Shown here piece after piece: positions 9,831-19,490 of a stretch of DNA of 64,000 nt; position 1 is the first letter of the stretch; every line of letters begins with the position of its first letter. The stretch comes from Bacillota bacterium. Its GTDB lineage: Bacteria; Bacillota_I; Bacilli_A; Izemoplasmatales; Hujiaoplasmataceae. The DNA is taken from assembly GCA_018818595.1 (NCBI GenBank), contig JAHIRM010000002.1, positions 1 to 64,000 of the forward strand. The letters are read 5' to 3'. Position numbers and translations under genes: made by a program. The notes under the pieces are model-generated. The model made no database searches. It saw only the letters and a program-made list of their open reading frames with translations, and was not told the DNA's origin.

Positions 9831-10202
9831 ATGACTCGAACAAAAGAAAGAGAAACAATTGTATCTTTGCTCTATTTAATTGAAATGGATGGAGAATATG
9901 ATCGTTTTAAAACCAATCAATCTATTTTAAAAAAAATTGACCATGTTTTTGAAAACATTCAATCCATTGATAAAGTAATTATTGATAATCTTCAAAACTG
10001 GACAATTGATCGATTAAATTACGTCGATAAAGCCATCATCCGTTATGCAGTTTATGAACTGCTTTATACAAATACTCCGTATGAGATTGTTATTAATGAA
10101 GCTATTGATTTAACCAAACAATATTCTAATCTTGATGATGATTTAGCAAAAAGTTTCAACAATAAGCTTTTGGATAATATCAAAAATAATCTCAAAAAAT
10201 GA
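9831..10202 (+). CDS. nusB: Transcription antitermination factor NusB
   Basis: Small helical RNA-binding protein that, with NusE (S10), forms the rRNA antitermination complex. The pattern of NusB is clear: TRTKERETIVSLLYLIE at the N terminus and the C-terminal block with YAVYELLY, PYEIVINEAIDLTKQYS and FNNKLLDNI. At 123 aa it is slightly short but complete. It heads a run of closely spaced genes (xseA, xseB, dxs, recN), the same order as in Bacillus, with AGGAGATATT before the ATG. Confidence 0.95.
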   Translation: MTRTKERETIVSLLYLIEMDGEYDRFKTNQSILKKIDHVFENIQSIDKVIIDNLQNWTIDRLNYVDKAIIRYAVYELLYTNTPYEIVINEAIDLTKQYSNLDDDLAKSFNNKLLDNIKNNLKK

Positions 10203-10217
10203 AATGAGTGATGTTTT

Positions 10218-11495
10218 ATGGAACGCAAATATTTAACTGTTACTGCATTAAATCGATATTTAAAATTTAAATTTGATAACGATACTAATTTGCAATCCGT
10301 TTTATTAAAAGCAGAAATTTCTAATTTTAAACGTCATAGCCGAGGTCATTTTTATTTCACGTTAAAAGATGATCAATCTCAAATATCTGCAGTGATGTTT
10401 TTTAATAACACAAAATCAGTTACTTTTTCTCCAAAAGATGGATCAAAAGTAATTGTCGAAGGGTATATTTCAATCTATGAAAACTATGGAACCTATCAAG
10501 TTTATGTTACTCATTTAAGCGAAGATGGCGTTGGAGATTTATTTCAAGCATTTGAAAAATTAAAGATTAAACTTGAAGCAGAGGGTATGTTCGAAGATAA
10601 AAACAAAAAACCAATCCCTTCTTTTCCAAAATCTATTGGTGTAATTACTTCACCTACTGGAGCTGCGGTGAGAGATATCATTCATGTGATTAACAGACGA
10701 TATCCTCTTGTAAAAATAATAATCTACCCCGCACTAGTTCAAGGAGAACAAGCAAAACAATCAATAGTAACTCAAATTGAAAAAGCAAATATTGATAACT
10801 TAGTTGATACATTAATTATTGGGCGAGGTGGAGGTTCGATTGAGGATTTATGGGCATTTAATGAAGAAGCAGTTGCACGTTCCATTTTTGCATCAAGAAT
10901 TCCTATCATTTCAGCTGTAGGCCATGAAACTGACTTTACCATCGCAGATTTTGTTTCTGATATGAGGGCGCCAACACCTAGTGCAGCTGCAGAAATTGCT
11001 GTACCAGAAAAGAAAAATATACTTTTAGAGTTGTTTTCACAAAAACAAAAATTGAATTTTGTCATGAAAAATATGCTTGAATCAAAGTTAAAGCATTTTA
11101 ATCAAATTAAAACATCCTATGTGTTTTCTCAACCGAAACGACTTTTTGAAACACGAGAATTACGATTTAGCAATTCAATAGATCGACTTTTTCAACAAAA
11201 CCCAGAAAAAACTCTTATTTTTCATCAAGAAGCTGTTTTAAAGTTAGAACAAGATTTACACAATCGTTTTTCGACTTTAATTAAAACTTCAGAGTATCAA
11301 TATATTAATTTGATTGAAAAATTAGAATTAGTCAATCCCTTGTCGATTATGAAAAAAGGATTTTCTATTATTAAAAAAGATCAAAAAATCATTAAAAATA
11401 TAACGAATGTAGCTATTAATGATTCTATTGATGTCTATATGAGTGATGGACAATTAAATTGTCAAATATTATCGATAAGGAAGGATGAAAATTAA
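10218..11495 (+). CDS. xseA: Exodeoxyribonuclease VII large subunit
   Basis: Catalytic subunit of ExoVII, which degrades single-stranded DNA into oligonucleotides. An N-terminal OB fold (LKAEISNFKRHSRGHFYFTLKD, with SRGHFYFTLKD diagnostic) is followed by the nuclease domain with GVITSPTGAAVRDI, GRGGGSIEDLWAFNEE and AVGHETDFTIADFVSD, then a long coiled-coil region. The 425-aa length is in range. The gene ends one base into xseB, whose product it needs for activity. Confidence 0.97.
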   Translation: MERKYLTVTALNRYLKFKFDNDTNLQSVLLKAEISNFKRHSRGHFYFTLKDDQSQISAVMFFNNTKSVTFSPKDGSKVIVEGYISIYENYGTYQVYVTHLSEDGVGDLFQAFEKLKIKLEAEGMFEDKNKKPIPSFPKSIGVITSPTGAAVRDIIHVINRRYPLVKIIIYPALVQGEQAKQSIVTQIEKANIDNLVDTLIIGRGGGSIEDLWAFNEEAVARSIFASRIPIISAVGHETDFTIADFVSDMRAPTPSAAAEIAVPEKKNILLELFSQKQKLNFVMKNMLESKLKHFNQIKTSYVFSQPKRLFETRELRFSNSIDRLFQQNPEKTLIFHQEAVLKLEQDLHNRFSTLIKTSEYQYINLIEKLELVNPLSIMKKGFSIIKKDQKIIKNITNVAINDSIDVYMSDGQLNCQILSIRKDEN

Positions 11496-11716
11496 TGGAA
11501 AAGAAACGTTCTTTTGAAGAAGCGTTAAATCAACTTGAAACAATCGTGAAGGAATTAGAAACTGGCGATTTATCTTTAGAAGCATCTGTAAGCAAATACA
11601 ACGAAGGTATTTTGCTTGCTAAATTTTGTCATGAACAATTAAAGAGTGCACAAGATATTATTGTTAAAATGATGAAAGATGATAAACTAGAAGACTTTAT
11701 AGAACCAGAAGAATAA
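11495..11716 (+). CDS. xseB: Exodeoxyribonuclease VII small subunit
   Basis: A 73-aa helical protein that coats the coiled coil of XseA. It has the family pattern FEEALNQLETIVKELETGDLSLEASV followed by Y.EG. The start overlaps the xseA stop by one base, ensuring coupled translation. Confidence 0.96.
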   Translation: MEKKRSFEEALNQLETIVKELETGDLSLEASVSKYNEGILLAKFCHEQLKSAQDIIVKMMKDDKLEDFIEPEE

Positions 11717-11727
11717 ATGGTGAGAAT

Positions 11728-13587
11728 ATGATTGACCTACTTAAAATTGAAGGACCTGAATTTTTAAAAGATTTAAAAATAGATGAATTAAACGAACTCT
11801 CTCAAGAGGTTCGTTCTTTTATCATTGATAAAGTATCTAAAACAGGAGGTCATTTATCTTCAAATTTAGGAGTTGTAGAACTCACAATTGCTGTTCACAA
11901 GGTCTTTTCATCTCCAAAGGATAAAATTATATTTGACGTTGGACACCAAGCCTACACCCATAAAATATTGACAGGAAGAGCAAAGGATTTTGATAAATTA
12001 AGAAAATTAGATGGATTATCTGGTTATTTAAAAAGAGAAGAATCAATTCATGATGTTTGGGAAGCAGGGCATTCCTCAACTGCAATCGCAGCACTAGCTG
12101 GTTTCGAGTATGCTAAATCAATGGATCATTTATCCCATAAAGTTGTAGCAGTAGTCGGAGATGGATCGTTAAATAGTGGGCTTAGTTTTGAAGCGTTAAA
12201 TTTTCTAGGCCATAAACCAGGACTTTCACCCATTATCATACTAAATGATAATGAAATGAGCATTTCTAAAAACGTTGGCACATTAGCAAAACTATTAAAT
12301 TCAATGCGTTCTTCTAAACCTTATGTAAAAGCTACGAAATCCGGAAGAAAATTTCCTAAAATATTTCATGAATTAAAAGTAAGAATTGGAAATATGCTTC
12401 GAGGTTTTGCGAAAAACATGACTATATTTGATGAATTTGGACTACAGTATTATGGACCAATTGATGGTCATGATTTTAAAACATTACTGAAATATTTAAC
12501 TTTAGTAAAAAACTCGAAACAACCTTGTGTATTACATGTAATCACTAAAAAAGGTAAAGGATATTCTCCTGCAGAAAACGACGTAGAAGGATCGTGGCAT
12601 GGAGTTTCTTCTTTTGATATTCAAACGGGACTGCCTTTAGTTAAAAATAAAGAAAACCTTCACTCTTGGAGTAATATTATTAGTGACTACATTTTAAAAT
12701 ATACAAAAACTCATAAGGATTTTCGTATTATTATCCCTGCTATGATTAACGGTTCAGGTCTTAGGGAGGTTCAACACCAATTTCCAAATCAAATCATAGA
12801 TGTAGGAATTTGTGAATCGTTTGCTGTCTGTTTTTCAGGAGCTTTAGCGATAAACAATAAACAAGTTTTTGTTCCTATCTATTCTTCGTTTTTACAAAGA
12901 GCTTATGATCAAGTTTCTCATGATGTTGCAAGACAAGATTTGCATGTTGTTTTTGGAATAGATCGTTCTGGATTAGTAGGAGATGATGGGGAAACTCATC
13001 AAGGGATTTATGATATTGCATATTTAAGACATATTCCAAATATGGAAATCATTCAACCAAAAGATCCAATCGAAGCTTTTCAATTGCTTGACTATGCATT
13101 TAATGTTTCCTCACATCCTGTTGCTATAAGATACTCAAGAAGCAAACTTGTCTTTGAATTTCAAGATCATTATACTTATTCTGAAATTAAATATCCTTCT
13201 TGGGAACAATTAACGTTTGATGGAACGATAAATTTAATTACCTACGGAGATAACGTGCTGAGAATGAAACAATTAATTGAAAGTGAAAAACTATCGATTA
13301 ATCTTTATAATGCCCGTTTTATTAAACCGATGGATGAAAAAATACTTATTTCTATCTTATCAAATGAATTACCTATTTTTGTGTTAGAAGATGTAACTGT
13401 AGTTTCCGGACTTGGCAGTGCAATCTTAGAATATGCTCAAAGTAAAAATCTTTTATGTAATCAATTATCGATTTTAGGATTGCCAGATCAATTCATAGAA
13501 CAAGGCAGTCTTGAAGAACTGTATTTAAAGTATGAATTAGATAATATTACTTTAATTAAACTTTTTAAGAAAAATTCTCAAAAATAG
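11728..13587 (+). CDS. dxs: 1-deoxy-D-xylulose-5-phosphate synthase
   Basis: Thiamine-diphosphate enzyme that condenses pyruvate and glyceraldehyde 3-phosphate, the first step of the MEP isoprenoid pathway, and also supplies thiamine and pyridoxal precursors. Visible: GGHLSSNLGVVELT, FDVGHQAYTHKILTGR, the ThDP/Mg motif GDGSLNSGLSFEALN with NDNEMSIS, the mid-domain IDRSGLVGDDGETHQG, and a C-terminal transketolase domain. The 619 aa are normal length. It sits 11 bases after xseB, where Bacillus has ispA first; ispA is absent from this cluster. ispH for the last MEP step lies 2 kb further on. Confidence 0.95.
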   Translation: MIDLLKIEGPEFLKDLKIDELNELSQEVRSFIIDKVSKTGGHLSSNLGVVELTIAVHKVFSSPKDKIIFDVGHQAYTHKILTGRAKDFDKLRKLDGLSGYLKREESIHDVWEAGHSSTAIAALAGFEYAKSMDHLSHKVVAVVGDGSLNSGLSFEALNFLGHKPGLSPIIILNDNEMSISKNVGTLAKLLNSMRSSKPYVKATKSGRKFPKIFHELKVRIGNMLRGFAKNMTIFDEFGLQYYGPIDGHDFKTLLKYLTLVKNSKQPCVLHVITKKGKGYSPAENDVEGSWHGVSSFDIQTGLPLVKNKENLHSWSNIISDYILKYTKTHKDFRIIIPAMINGSGLREVQHQFPNQIIDVGICESFAVCFSGALAINNKQVFVPIYSSFLQRAYDQVSHDVARQDLHVVFGIDRSGLVGDDGETHQGIYDIAYLRHIPNMEIIQPKDPIEAFQLLDYAFNVSSHPVAIRYSRSKLVFEFQDHYTYSEIKYPSWEQLTFDGTINLITYGDNVLRMKQLIESEKLSINLYNARFIKPMDEKILISILSNELPIFVLEDVTVVSGLGSAILEYAQSKNLLCNQLSILGLPDQFIEQGSLEELYLKYELDNITLIKLFKKNSQK

Positions 13588-13607
13588 TACTTTAAGGATG
13601 ATTTTCT

Positions 13608-15290
13608 ATGTTAAAACGATTAAGAGTATCCGATTTTGCAATCATTGAACAAATAGAATTATACTTTTTTTCAGGGATGACGGTTCTCACAGGTGAAACA
13701 GGAGCCGGAAAAAGCATCTTAATTGATGCTATTTCTTTATTGCTTGGAGATAGAGCAAGTCAAGACATGATTCGTACTGGAAAAGAAAAAGCCGTGTTAG
13801 AAGCAGTTTTTGAAGTAGATCATGAGCAAGTACATTTGCTTTTGCGTCAATTTCAAATTGAGATTGAAAATGATGAATTAACGATTTATCGTGAAATCAC
13901 ACAACAAAACAAAAATATCATTAAATTAAATGGAAACATTGTCACTCTTCAACAGTTAAAAGAAATCACGAAATATTTAGCGGACGTTCATTCTCAGTTT
14001 GACACTCAACGATTAATTAATCCTTCTACTTATATGGAATTAATTGATGGGTTTAACCCCGATATTTTATCGGATTATTTCATAAATTATCATAAATCTT
14101 TGTCGATATATAAAGAGAAATTTATGAATTATCAAGCCTTAATTAAACGAAAAAACGATTTAAATGATAAATTGGAAATGTATAAGTATCAATTGAAGGA
14201 GTTATCTTCGTATGAACTTGTTAGCGAAGAAGAACAACGTTTAATAGATGAAGAAAGTATTTTAGAAAATTTCGATAAAATCTATTTGAATTTACAATCC
14301 ATGAAAGAAATATTTGAAAACGAACGAATTTTAGATCATCTGTACGATCTTAAAAACATTTATGAGAAATTGACAGATGTATCTAAAGATTTTTCAACGA
14401 ACCATGATAGATTAAATGAAATGTATTATGACTTAGAAGATATTTCTTCACAAATCACTGATAAAATTCATCGTCTTAATTTTGACCCAGACGTATTAAG
14501 TCAAATTCAAGAACGATTGCATATTCTTGATAAACTTAAAACCAAGTATAAAAAAACGATTCCTGAATTAATGGAATACTCTACTCTTCTACAAACTTCC
14601 ATATCTGAGGCAGAAAATTATGAAGATTATGTTTTAACCTCTCAAAATGATGTAAAAAAAGCGTTTGATACTTGTCTGTTAGAAGCAAAAAAAATCAGTC
14701 AAGTTCGAAAACAAATTGCTGAAAAGATTATTAAAGAATTGAAGATGGTTCTAAAAGATTTGGTATTACCTCATACTGAATTTGATATTATCTTTTATTA
14801 TGACGAACCCGCTTCATTTTTAGATATCACTAAATTTAAAGAGATGGGTCTTGATGAAGTAGATTTCTTATTATCTACCAATCTTGGAGAACCTTTAAAG
14901 CCTATTTCAAAAACAGCTTCAGGCGGAGAAATGAGCCGTATTATGTTAGCTTTTAAAACGATATTTATCAGAAGCCAACAATTATCCACCATTATATTCG
15001 ATGAAATTGATACAGGAATTAGTGGTTTCATTGCAAAACAAATTGCAAAAAAAATCAAAGAGATTTCTCTTACTTGCCAAGTAATCTCCATTACCCATAT
15101 TCCACAAGTAGTAGCCATTGGAAATCATCATTTAAAAGTTCAAAAAATCGAAGAATCAAATCGAACAAAGGCTTTGGCTACTTATTTAGATTTTAATGGA
15201 AGAATTCAAGAAATTGCGGAAATGATATCAGGTGAAACCTCAACAGAATCAAGTATTCAAAGTGCAAAAGAATTATTATTAAATGCCTAA
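13608..15290 (+). CDS. recN: DNA repair ATPase RecN
   Basis: SMC-like protein recruited early to double-strand breaks. It has an N-terminal Walker A (TGETGAGKSILIDAI, about residues 29-43), a long central coiled coil (about 150-380), and a C-terminal ABC half with TASGGEMSRIMLAFK (signature), IIFDEIDTGISG (Walker B) and SITHIPQVVAIG. Length of 560 aa is usual. It closes the nusB operon and is followed by a hairpin terminator. Confidence 0.96.
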   Translation: MLKRLRVSDFAIIEQIELYFFSGMTVLTGETGAGKSILIDAISLLLGDRASQDMIRTGKEKAVLEAVFEVDHEQVHLLLRQFQIEIENDELTIYREITQQNKNIIKLNGNIVTLQQLKEITKYLADVHSQFDTQRLINPSTYMELIDGFNPDILSDYFINYHKSLSIYKEKFMNYQALIKRKNDLNDKLEMYKYQLKELSSYELVSEEEQRLIDEESILENFDKIYLNLQSMKEIFENERILDHLYDLKNIYEKLTDVSKDFSTNHDRLNEMYYDLEDISSQITDKIHRLNFDPDVLSQIQERLHILDKLKTKYKKTIPELMEYSTLLQTSISEAENYEDYVLTSQNDVKKAFDTCLLEAKKISQVRKQIAEKIIKELKMVLKDLVLPHTEFDIIFYYDEPASFLDITKFKEMGLDEVDFLLSTNLGEPLKPISKTASGGEMSRIMLAFKTIFIRSQQLSTIIFDEIDTGISGFIAKQIAKKIKEISLTCQVISITHIPQVVAIGNHHLKVQKIEESNRTKALATYLDFNGRIQEIAEMISGETSTESSIQSAKELLLNA

Positions 15291-15292
15291 AG

Positions 15293-15328
15293 AAAAGGAC
15301 TGCAAAGTTTGGCTTTACAGTCCTTTTA
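15293..15328. terminator. Terminator between recN and a small convergent gene
   Basis: A 10-bp stem (AAAAGGACTG/CAGTCCTTTT) with a further AAAG/CTTT pairing inside. The T-run is modest on the plus strand (TTTTAATTTT) and on the minus strand. Confidence 0.7.
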
Positions 15329-15344
15329 ATTTTGGAATTTAATT

Positions 15345-15515
15345 TTATTTTAAAACGCTAATCATTCCATAAATGGCAGCAATAACCGTAGCTAAAAACA
15401 TTCCTGCAGCAAGAATTACGATAATGACTTTTCCAACTTTACTTTTAGTAGGATTATACGTTTTAATTTCTTTTTCTACGACAGTTAAATTAGGTTTCTT
15501 TTGATTGTTTGGCAT
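15345..15515 (-). CDS. Small single-pass membrane protein, 56 aa
   Basis: A 56-codon reading frame on the minus strand, starting MPNNQKKPNLTVVEKEI, with a polar basic N-terminal half and one hydrophobic segment of ~22 residues (about 30-52, VIIVILAAGMFLATVIAAIYG). Support for a real gene: an AGAGGTGAG ribosome-binding site five bases before the ATG, a terminator behind it, and a coding-like composition in an otherwise empty gap between recN and ispH. Topology is probably N-in with the C terminus outside or just in the membrane. It resembles the short DUF4044-type membrane peptides of Bacillota in layout, but I do not recognise it firmly. Function unknown. Confidence 0.75.
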   Translation of the reverse strand: MPNNQKKPNLTVVEKEIKTYNPTKSKVGKVIIVILAAGMFLATVIAAIYGMISVLK

Positions 15516-15600
15516 TTTCTCACCTCTTATTTATCATTTCACTTCACTTATTATAAACTATAAACCTATAAAAATAAAGTTTTTTTTAAAAGAAACTTCA

Positions 15601-16503
15601 TTAATTTTTGATTTTCCAAGTGAGTGGATTAAACTCATCAAATTGTTCTAAATAATTTATGACTTGACTTGTCGTTTCTGTAGGGGTAGATGCTCCACTT
15701 GACACGCTTATTATCATATCATTCTTTAGTAGCTTATGATAAATATCATGAGCGGTTTCAATTAAAATAGTTTTTGTATTTGTAATGGTTTCACTTACTC
15801 TTGCAAGATTTTTGGAATTATTACTCCGTAAATCTCCTACAATAAAACATAAATCAACATTTTTGTTCGTTTCTACTATGGCTTCTTGTCTAATCCTAGT
15901 AGAATCACAGATTTCTTCAGAAATAAAAGCAAAAGGAAATTTGTCAATTAATTTTTGTTTGATTTCTTCGAAATCGAATACACTCAATGTTGTTTGATTT
16001 GTCACAAAAATCAATTTCGAGTCGAGTTGAAGCAAATCTATATCTTCTGTTTTTTCAATTGAAATAATCGAAGAGTCAATTCCTAAAACCCCGACTGTTT
16101 CAGGATGATGTTTTTTACCAATGTACAAAATTTGATAATTTTTCGCTAAATATTGTCGAATTAAATCATGAGTTTTATATACATCTTTGCAAGTGGCGTC
16201 TACTAAGGTTAGGCCTTTAGACTTGATTTCTTTCAATACATCTTCAGAAGTTCCATGAGCGGTTATAATGATTGTCCCTGTTTGAACTTGTTTCAATAAA
16301 TCTAATTTTGAACGATTTGGCTCATCAAGAGTTATAACTCCTTTCGAAGTAAAATCATTGACTACTTGTTTGTTATGTACAATCATCCCAAGAATATATA
16401 TAGGCCTTGGAAGATTAGGATTTTGAATTGCGTTATTTACTAAACTTATAGCTCTTACAACTCCTGGGCAAAACCCTCTTGGAGTAATTCGAATCACTTT
16501 CAT
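15601..16503 (-). CDS. ispH: 4-hydroxy-3-methylbut-2-enyl diphosphate reductase
   Basis: Iron-sulfur enzyme making IPP and DMAPP from HMBPP, the last step of the MEP pathway begun by Dxs. The three cluster cysteines are in family contexts: GFCPGVVRAI near residue 12, DATCKDVYKTH near 103, and ICDSTRIRQ near 200; SSGASTPTE near the C terminus binds substrate phosphate. Length of 300 aa is typical. It is transcribed divergently from the cshB-like helicase gene; in B. subtilis ispH, cshB and nfo are also neighbours. The Shine-Dalgarno is weak (AAGAGTGTG). Confidence 0.95.
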   Translation of the reverse strand: MKVIRITPRGFCPGVVRAISLVNNAIQNPNLPRPIYILGMIVHNKQVVNDFTSKGVITLDEPNRSKLDLLKQVQTGTIIITAHGTSEDVLKEIKSKGLTLVDATCKDVYKTHDLIRQYLAKNYQILYIGKKHHPETVGVLGIDSSIISIEKTEDIDLLQLDSKLIFVTNQTTLSVFDFEEIKQKLIDKFPFAFISEEICDSTRIRQEAIVETNKNVDLCFIVGDLRSNNSKNLARVSETITNTKTILIETAHDIYHKLLKNDMIISVSSGASTPTETTSQVINYLEQFDEFNPLTWKIKN

Positions 16504-16590
16504 CGTATCACACTCTTATCGTTTTACATTACACTACATCTATTATATAATATAGTTAGTGATTTATCAAAAGAAAGCACGGTGTTCCAC

Positions 16591-17880
16591 ATGAATTTTA
16601 CAAAAAAAGAAATCGAAAACGCTTTAAAGCAACTGAATTTTACTTCTTTAACAGAAGTTCAAGAAAAAGTAATCCCCTTAATCTTTCAAAAACGAAATCT
16701 GATTGTGGAAGCAAAGACTGGATCTGGAAAAACCCATGCCTATTTACTTCCCATTTTTGATATGTTAGATGAATCGAATCACGAACTTCAAATCTTAATC
16801 AGTGCTCCTACAAGAGAACTTGCAAGGCAAATCTTTGACTTTGCGAAACAAATTGCCTCTTTTTTTAAAAATCCAATTGATATCCGATTATTTACAGGCG
16901 GAACCAATCGAGATGATGAGATTAAAAAACTTGAAAAATCTCAACCTCAAATCGCAATTGGAACTCCAGGAAAATTATTTGATTTAATTCGTAAGATGAA
17001 TATTTTAAAAAGTCATACTGCTAAAACATTTATCGTTGATGAGGCTGATATGACGATGGATGAAGGCTTTTTAGACACTATGGATGGTATTGCATCCACC
17101 ATGTCAAAAGACTTGCAAATGCTTGTTTTTTCAGCAACCATCCCCGAATCGATTCAACCGTTTTTAAAGAAGTATTTACAAAATCCTATTTCGATTCAAG
17201 TAAATCCTCAAGAAATATCTAGTTTAAACATTTCTCATTTTTTTATTAAGACAAAAGAACAAGATCGTTTTATTTTACTTGACAAAATTATTGATTCGAT
17301 TCAGCCATATTTAGCAATTATCTTTTGTAATGAAAAAGAAAGTGCAGAAAAAGTATATTCTCATCTAGTTGAAAGAAAATTGAATGTTACTTTAATTCAT
17401 GGAGATTTACAAGCTAGAAAAAGAAAACAATTGATGAGTCGGATCCATTCACTTGATTTTCAATATATCGTCGCAACCGATATCATAAGTCGTGGAATTG
17501 ATATTGAAGGTATTTCGCATATCATCAATTATGAATTACCAAGAGACGTTGAATTTTACATCCATAGAAGCGGAAGAACTGGAAGAATGTTTTTAGATGG
17601 TATCGCAATCTCTTTGTACGAATTTAATGATAATACTTATATGGACAAATTAGAAAAAAAAGGATTAACATGCAAATACAAAGAAATTGTTAATCATCAA
17701 TTTGTTGATGCTAAAATTAGAAACCAACGTCAAAAACGTTACAAACAACCTGGTAAAGTAGAATCAATTGCCCAACAATTGGTTAAAAAATCTTCTACAG
17801 TTAAACCAGGTTATAAGAAAAAATACCAAATGAAAGTGGATAAAGTTAAAAAAACTTTAAATCGCAAAGGAGTTAAATAA
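16591..17880 (+). CDS. cshB: DEAD-box RNA helicase (CshB-like)
   Basis: ATP-dependent RNA helicase for RNA remodelling and decay or ribosome assembly. Motifs in order: Q motif with FTSLTEVQEKVIP, Walker A AKTGSGKTH, PTRELARQI, GTPGKL, DEAD in VDEADMTMDE, FSATIP, and the RecA-2 motifs TDIISRGIDIEG and HRSGRTGR. A basic tail of about 60 residues suits RNA binding. ATG at 16591 is preferred, with GGTG six bases upstream; an in-frame GTG at 16582 is the alternative. CshB is chosen over CshA because nfo follows with a one-base overlap and ispH lies on the other side, as in Bacillus. Confidence 0.88.
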   Translation: MNFTKKEIENALKQLNFTSLTEVQEKVIPLIFQKRNLIVEAKTGSGKTHAYLLPIFDMLDESNHELQILISAPTRELARQIFDFAKQIASFFKNPIDIRLFTGGTNRDDEIKKLEKSQPQIAIGTPGKLFDLIRKMNILKSHTAKTFIVDEADMTMDEGFLDTMDGIASTMSKDLQMLVFSATIPESIQPFLKKYLQNPISIQVNPQEISSLNISHFFIKTKEQDRFILLDKIIDSIQPYLAIIFCNEKESAEKVYSHLVERKLNVTLIHGDLQARKRKQLMSRIHSLDFQYIVATDIISRGIDIEGISHIINYELPRDVEFYIHRSGRTGRMFLDGIAISLYEFNDNTYMDKLEKKGLTCKYKEIVNHQFVDAKIRNQRQKRYKQPGKVESIAQQLVKKSSTVKPGYKKKYQMKVDKVKKTLNRKGVK

Positions 17881-18809
17881 TGCTGTTAATTGGTTCTCAC
17901 GTATCCTTGGGTGGCTTGAAACAATTTCTAGGAAGCGTTGAAGAGGCTATTTCTTATGATGCAAATGCCCTTATGGTTTATACGGGCCCACCACAAAATA
18001 CAATACGAAATTCATTAAGCAAAATGAAAATAACTGAAGCTAAAACATTGATGAAAGAACATTTAATAGATCCTAATCATGTAATTATACATGCCCCTTA
18101 TATTGTGAACTTAGCTAATCCATCAAAGGAAAAAAGACAATTTTCTATCGATTTTTTGACAGAAGAAGTCAAAAGAACTGCAGCGATGGGTTCGAAGATT
18201 ATCGTTTTACATCCAGGTGCACACTTAAACCAAGGTGTTGAAATAGGAATTAAGCTTATCAGTGAAGGCATTAATCAAATCATTGAAAACACTTTTGATT
18301 TAAATGTAGTGATTGCACTAGAAGGAATGGCTGGTAAAGGTACTGAAATCGGAAGAAATTTTTGGGAATTAGCTTCTTTGATTCAAACAATACATTCTAA
18401 AAATCGTGTTGGAATTTGCCTTGATACATGCCATTTAAATGATGCAGGATATGATATCTTACATCATTTTGATGAAGTGATGATGGAATTTGACCAAATT
18501 GTAGGAAAAAGCTATTTAAAAGTCTTTCATATAAATGATAGTAAAAATGAAAGAGATACTCATAAAGATCGACATGAAAATATTGGTTTTGGAACCATTG
18601 GATTTGATGCTTTAAATTACATTGTAAATCATCCATCACTAGAACATATTATTAAAATATTAGAAACACCTTATGTTCGGTCATTTCTGTTAGATAACAA
18701 ATCATATCCTCCTTATAAGCATGAAATTATGATGCTTAAAACTCAAACATTCAATGACTCACTTATATCTGATGTAATAAAAGAATATGAATATGAGGTA
18801 AACAAATGA
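17880..18809 (+). CDS. nfo: Endonuclease IV (AP endonuclease)
   Basis: Zinc-dependent apurinic/apyrimidinic endonuclease of base-excision repair. TIM-barrel metal motifs are visible: IGSHVSLGG at the start, HAPYIVNLANP, VLHPGAH, LEGMAGKGTEIG, CLDTCHLNDAGYD and HINDSKNERDTHKDRHENIGFG. The 309 aa are slightly longer than E. coli Nfo. The start codon overlaps the helicase stop (TAATG), and the end overlaps trmL by four bases. Confidence 0.97.
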   Translation: MLLIGSHVSLGGLKQFLGSVEEAISYDANALMVYTGPPQNTIRNSLSKMKITEAKTLMKEHLIDPNHVIIHAPYIVNLANPSKEKRQFSIDFLTEEVKRTAAMGSKIIVLHPGAHLNQGVEIGIKLISEGINQIIENTFDLNVVIALEGMAGKGTEIGRNFWELASLIQTIHSKNRVGICLDTCHLNDAGYDILHHFDEVMMEFDQIVGKSYLKVFHINDSKNERDTHKDRHENIGFGTIGFDALNYIVNHPSLEHIIKILETPYVRSFLLDNKSYPPYKHEIMMLKTQTFNDSLISDVIKEYEYEVNK

Positions 18810-19321
18810 GTTTAAATATTGTGCTATATTCCCCTGAAATCCCACAAAATACGGGTAATATCATGCGTACGTGCGCAGGAACCAATACTCGCCTTCATAT
18901 TATTGAACCAATTGGATTTAAATTAGATCCTAAATATTTAAAACGAAGTGGTGTAAACTATTTAGATAATGTCACCTATCTTGTTTATAAAGATTGGAAC
19001 GATTTTAAAACTCAAAACCAAGGAATCTATGTTTTTTCTACAAGATATGGGAAAAAATCGCCTGATCAATTTGATTTTTCCAAAGAAGACGAAGATTATT
19101 ATTTGATTTTCGGAAGAGAATCGACAGGAATTCCAAAAGAAATATTACGATCTAATTTAGAAAATTGCCTTCGACTACCAATGAACGACAAGATTCGCAG
19201 TTTAAATCTATCAAATGTTGTGTGTACAATTTTGTATGAAGCGTTACGTCAAAGAAAATATGATAATTTGTTTCAAGAAGAACCAATTTCTTTAAAAGGC
19301 CCAGATTGGTTGGAAAAATAA
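18806..19321 (+). CDS. trmL: tRNA (cytidine/uridine-34 2'-O)-methyltransferase
   Basis: SPOUT-class methyltransferase that modifies the wobble ribose of tRNA-Leu. The family pattern is complete: IVLYSPEIPQNTGNIMRTC at the N terminus, FGRESTGIPKE (SAM knot) and IRSLNLSNVVCTILYEALRQ at the C terminus. The length is 171 aa. Overlap with nfo (ATGA) suggests coupled translation. A strong terminator follows. Confidence 0.94.
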   Translation: MSLNIVLYSPEIPQNTGNIMRTCAGTNTRLHIIEPIGFKLDPKYLKRSGVNYLDNVTYLVYKDWNDFKTQNQGIYVFSTRYGKKSPDQFDFSKEDEDYYLIFGRESTGIPKEILRSNLENCLRLPMNDKIRSLNLSNVVCTILYEALRQRKYDNLFQEEPISLKGPDWLEK

Positions 19322-19361
19322 TAAAGACAAAACAAATGTCTTATAAATATATTTTATATAT

Positions 19362-19400
19362 TAACGAATGGTTTGTTTGCAAAACAAACCATTCGTTTTT
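19362..19400 (+). terminator. Strong terminator after trmL
   Basis: A perfect 15-bp stem (ACGAATGGTTTGTTT and its complement) around a GCA loop, followed by TTTTT. A smaller hairpin (AAGACA/TGTCTT, 19324-19343) precedes it. Confidence 0.9.
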
Positions 19401-19490
19401 GTTAAATAAGAATAAGACTTAATATTTTGCTTGTTTCAGAAAAAAATCTGTTATAATAATAAGTAAGTTATTCATAAAGGAATGATATTT

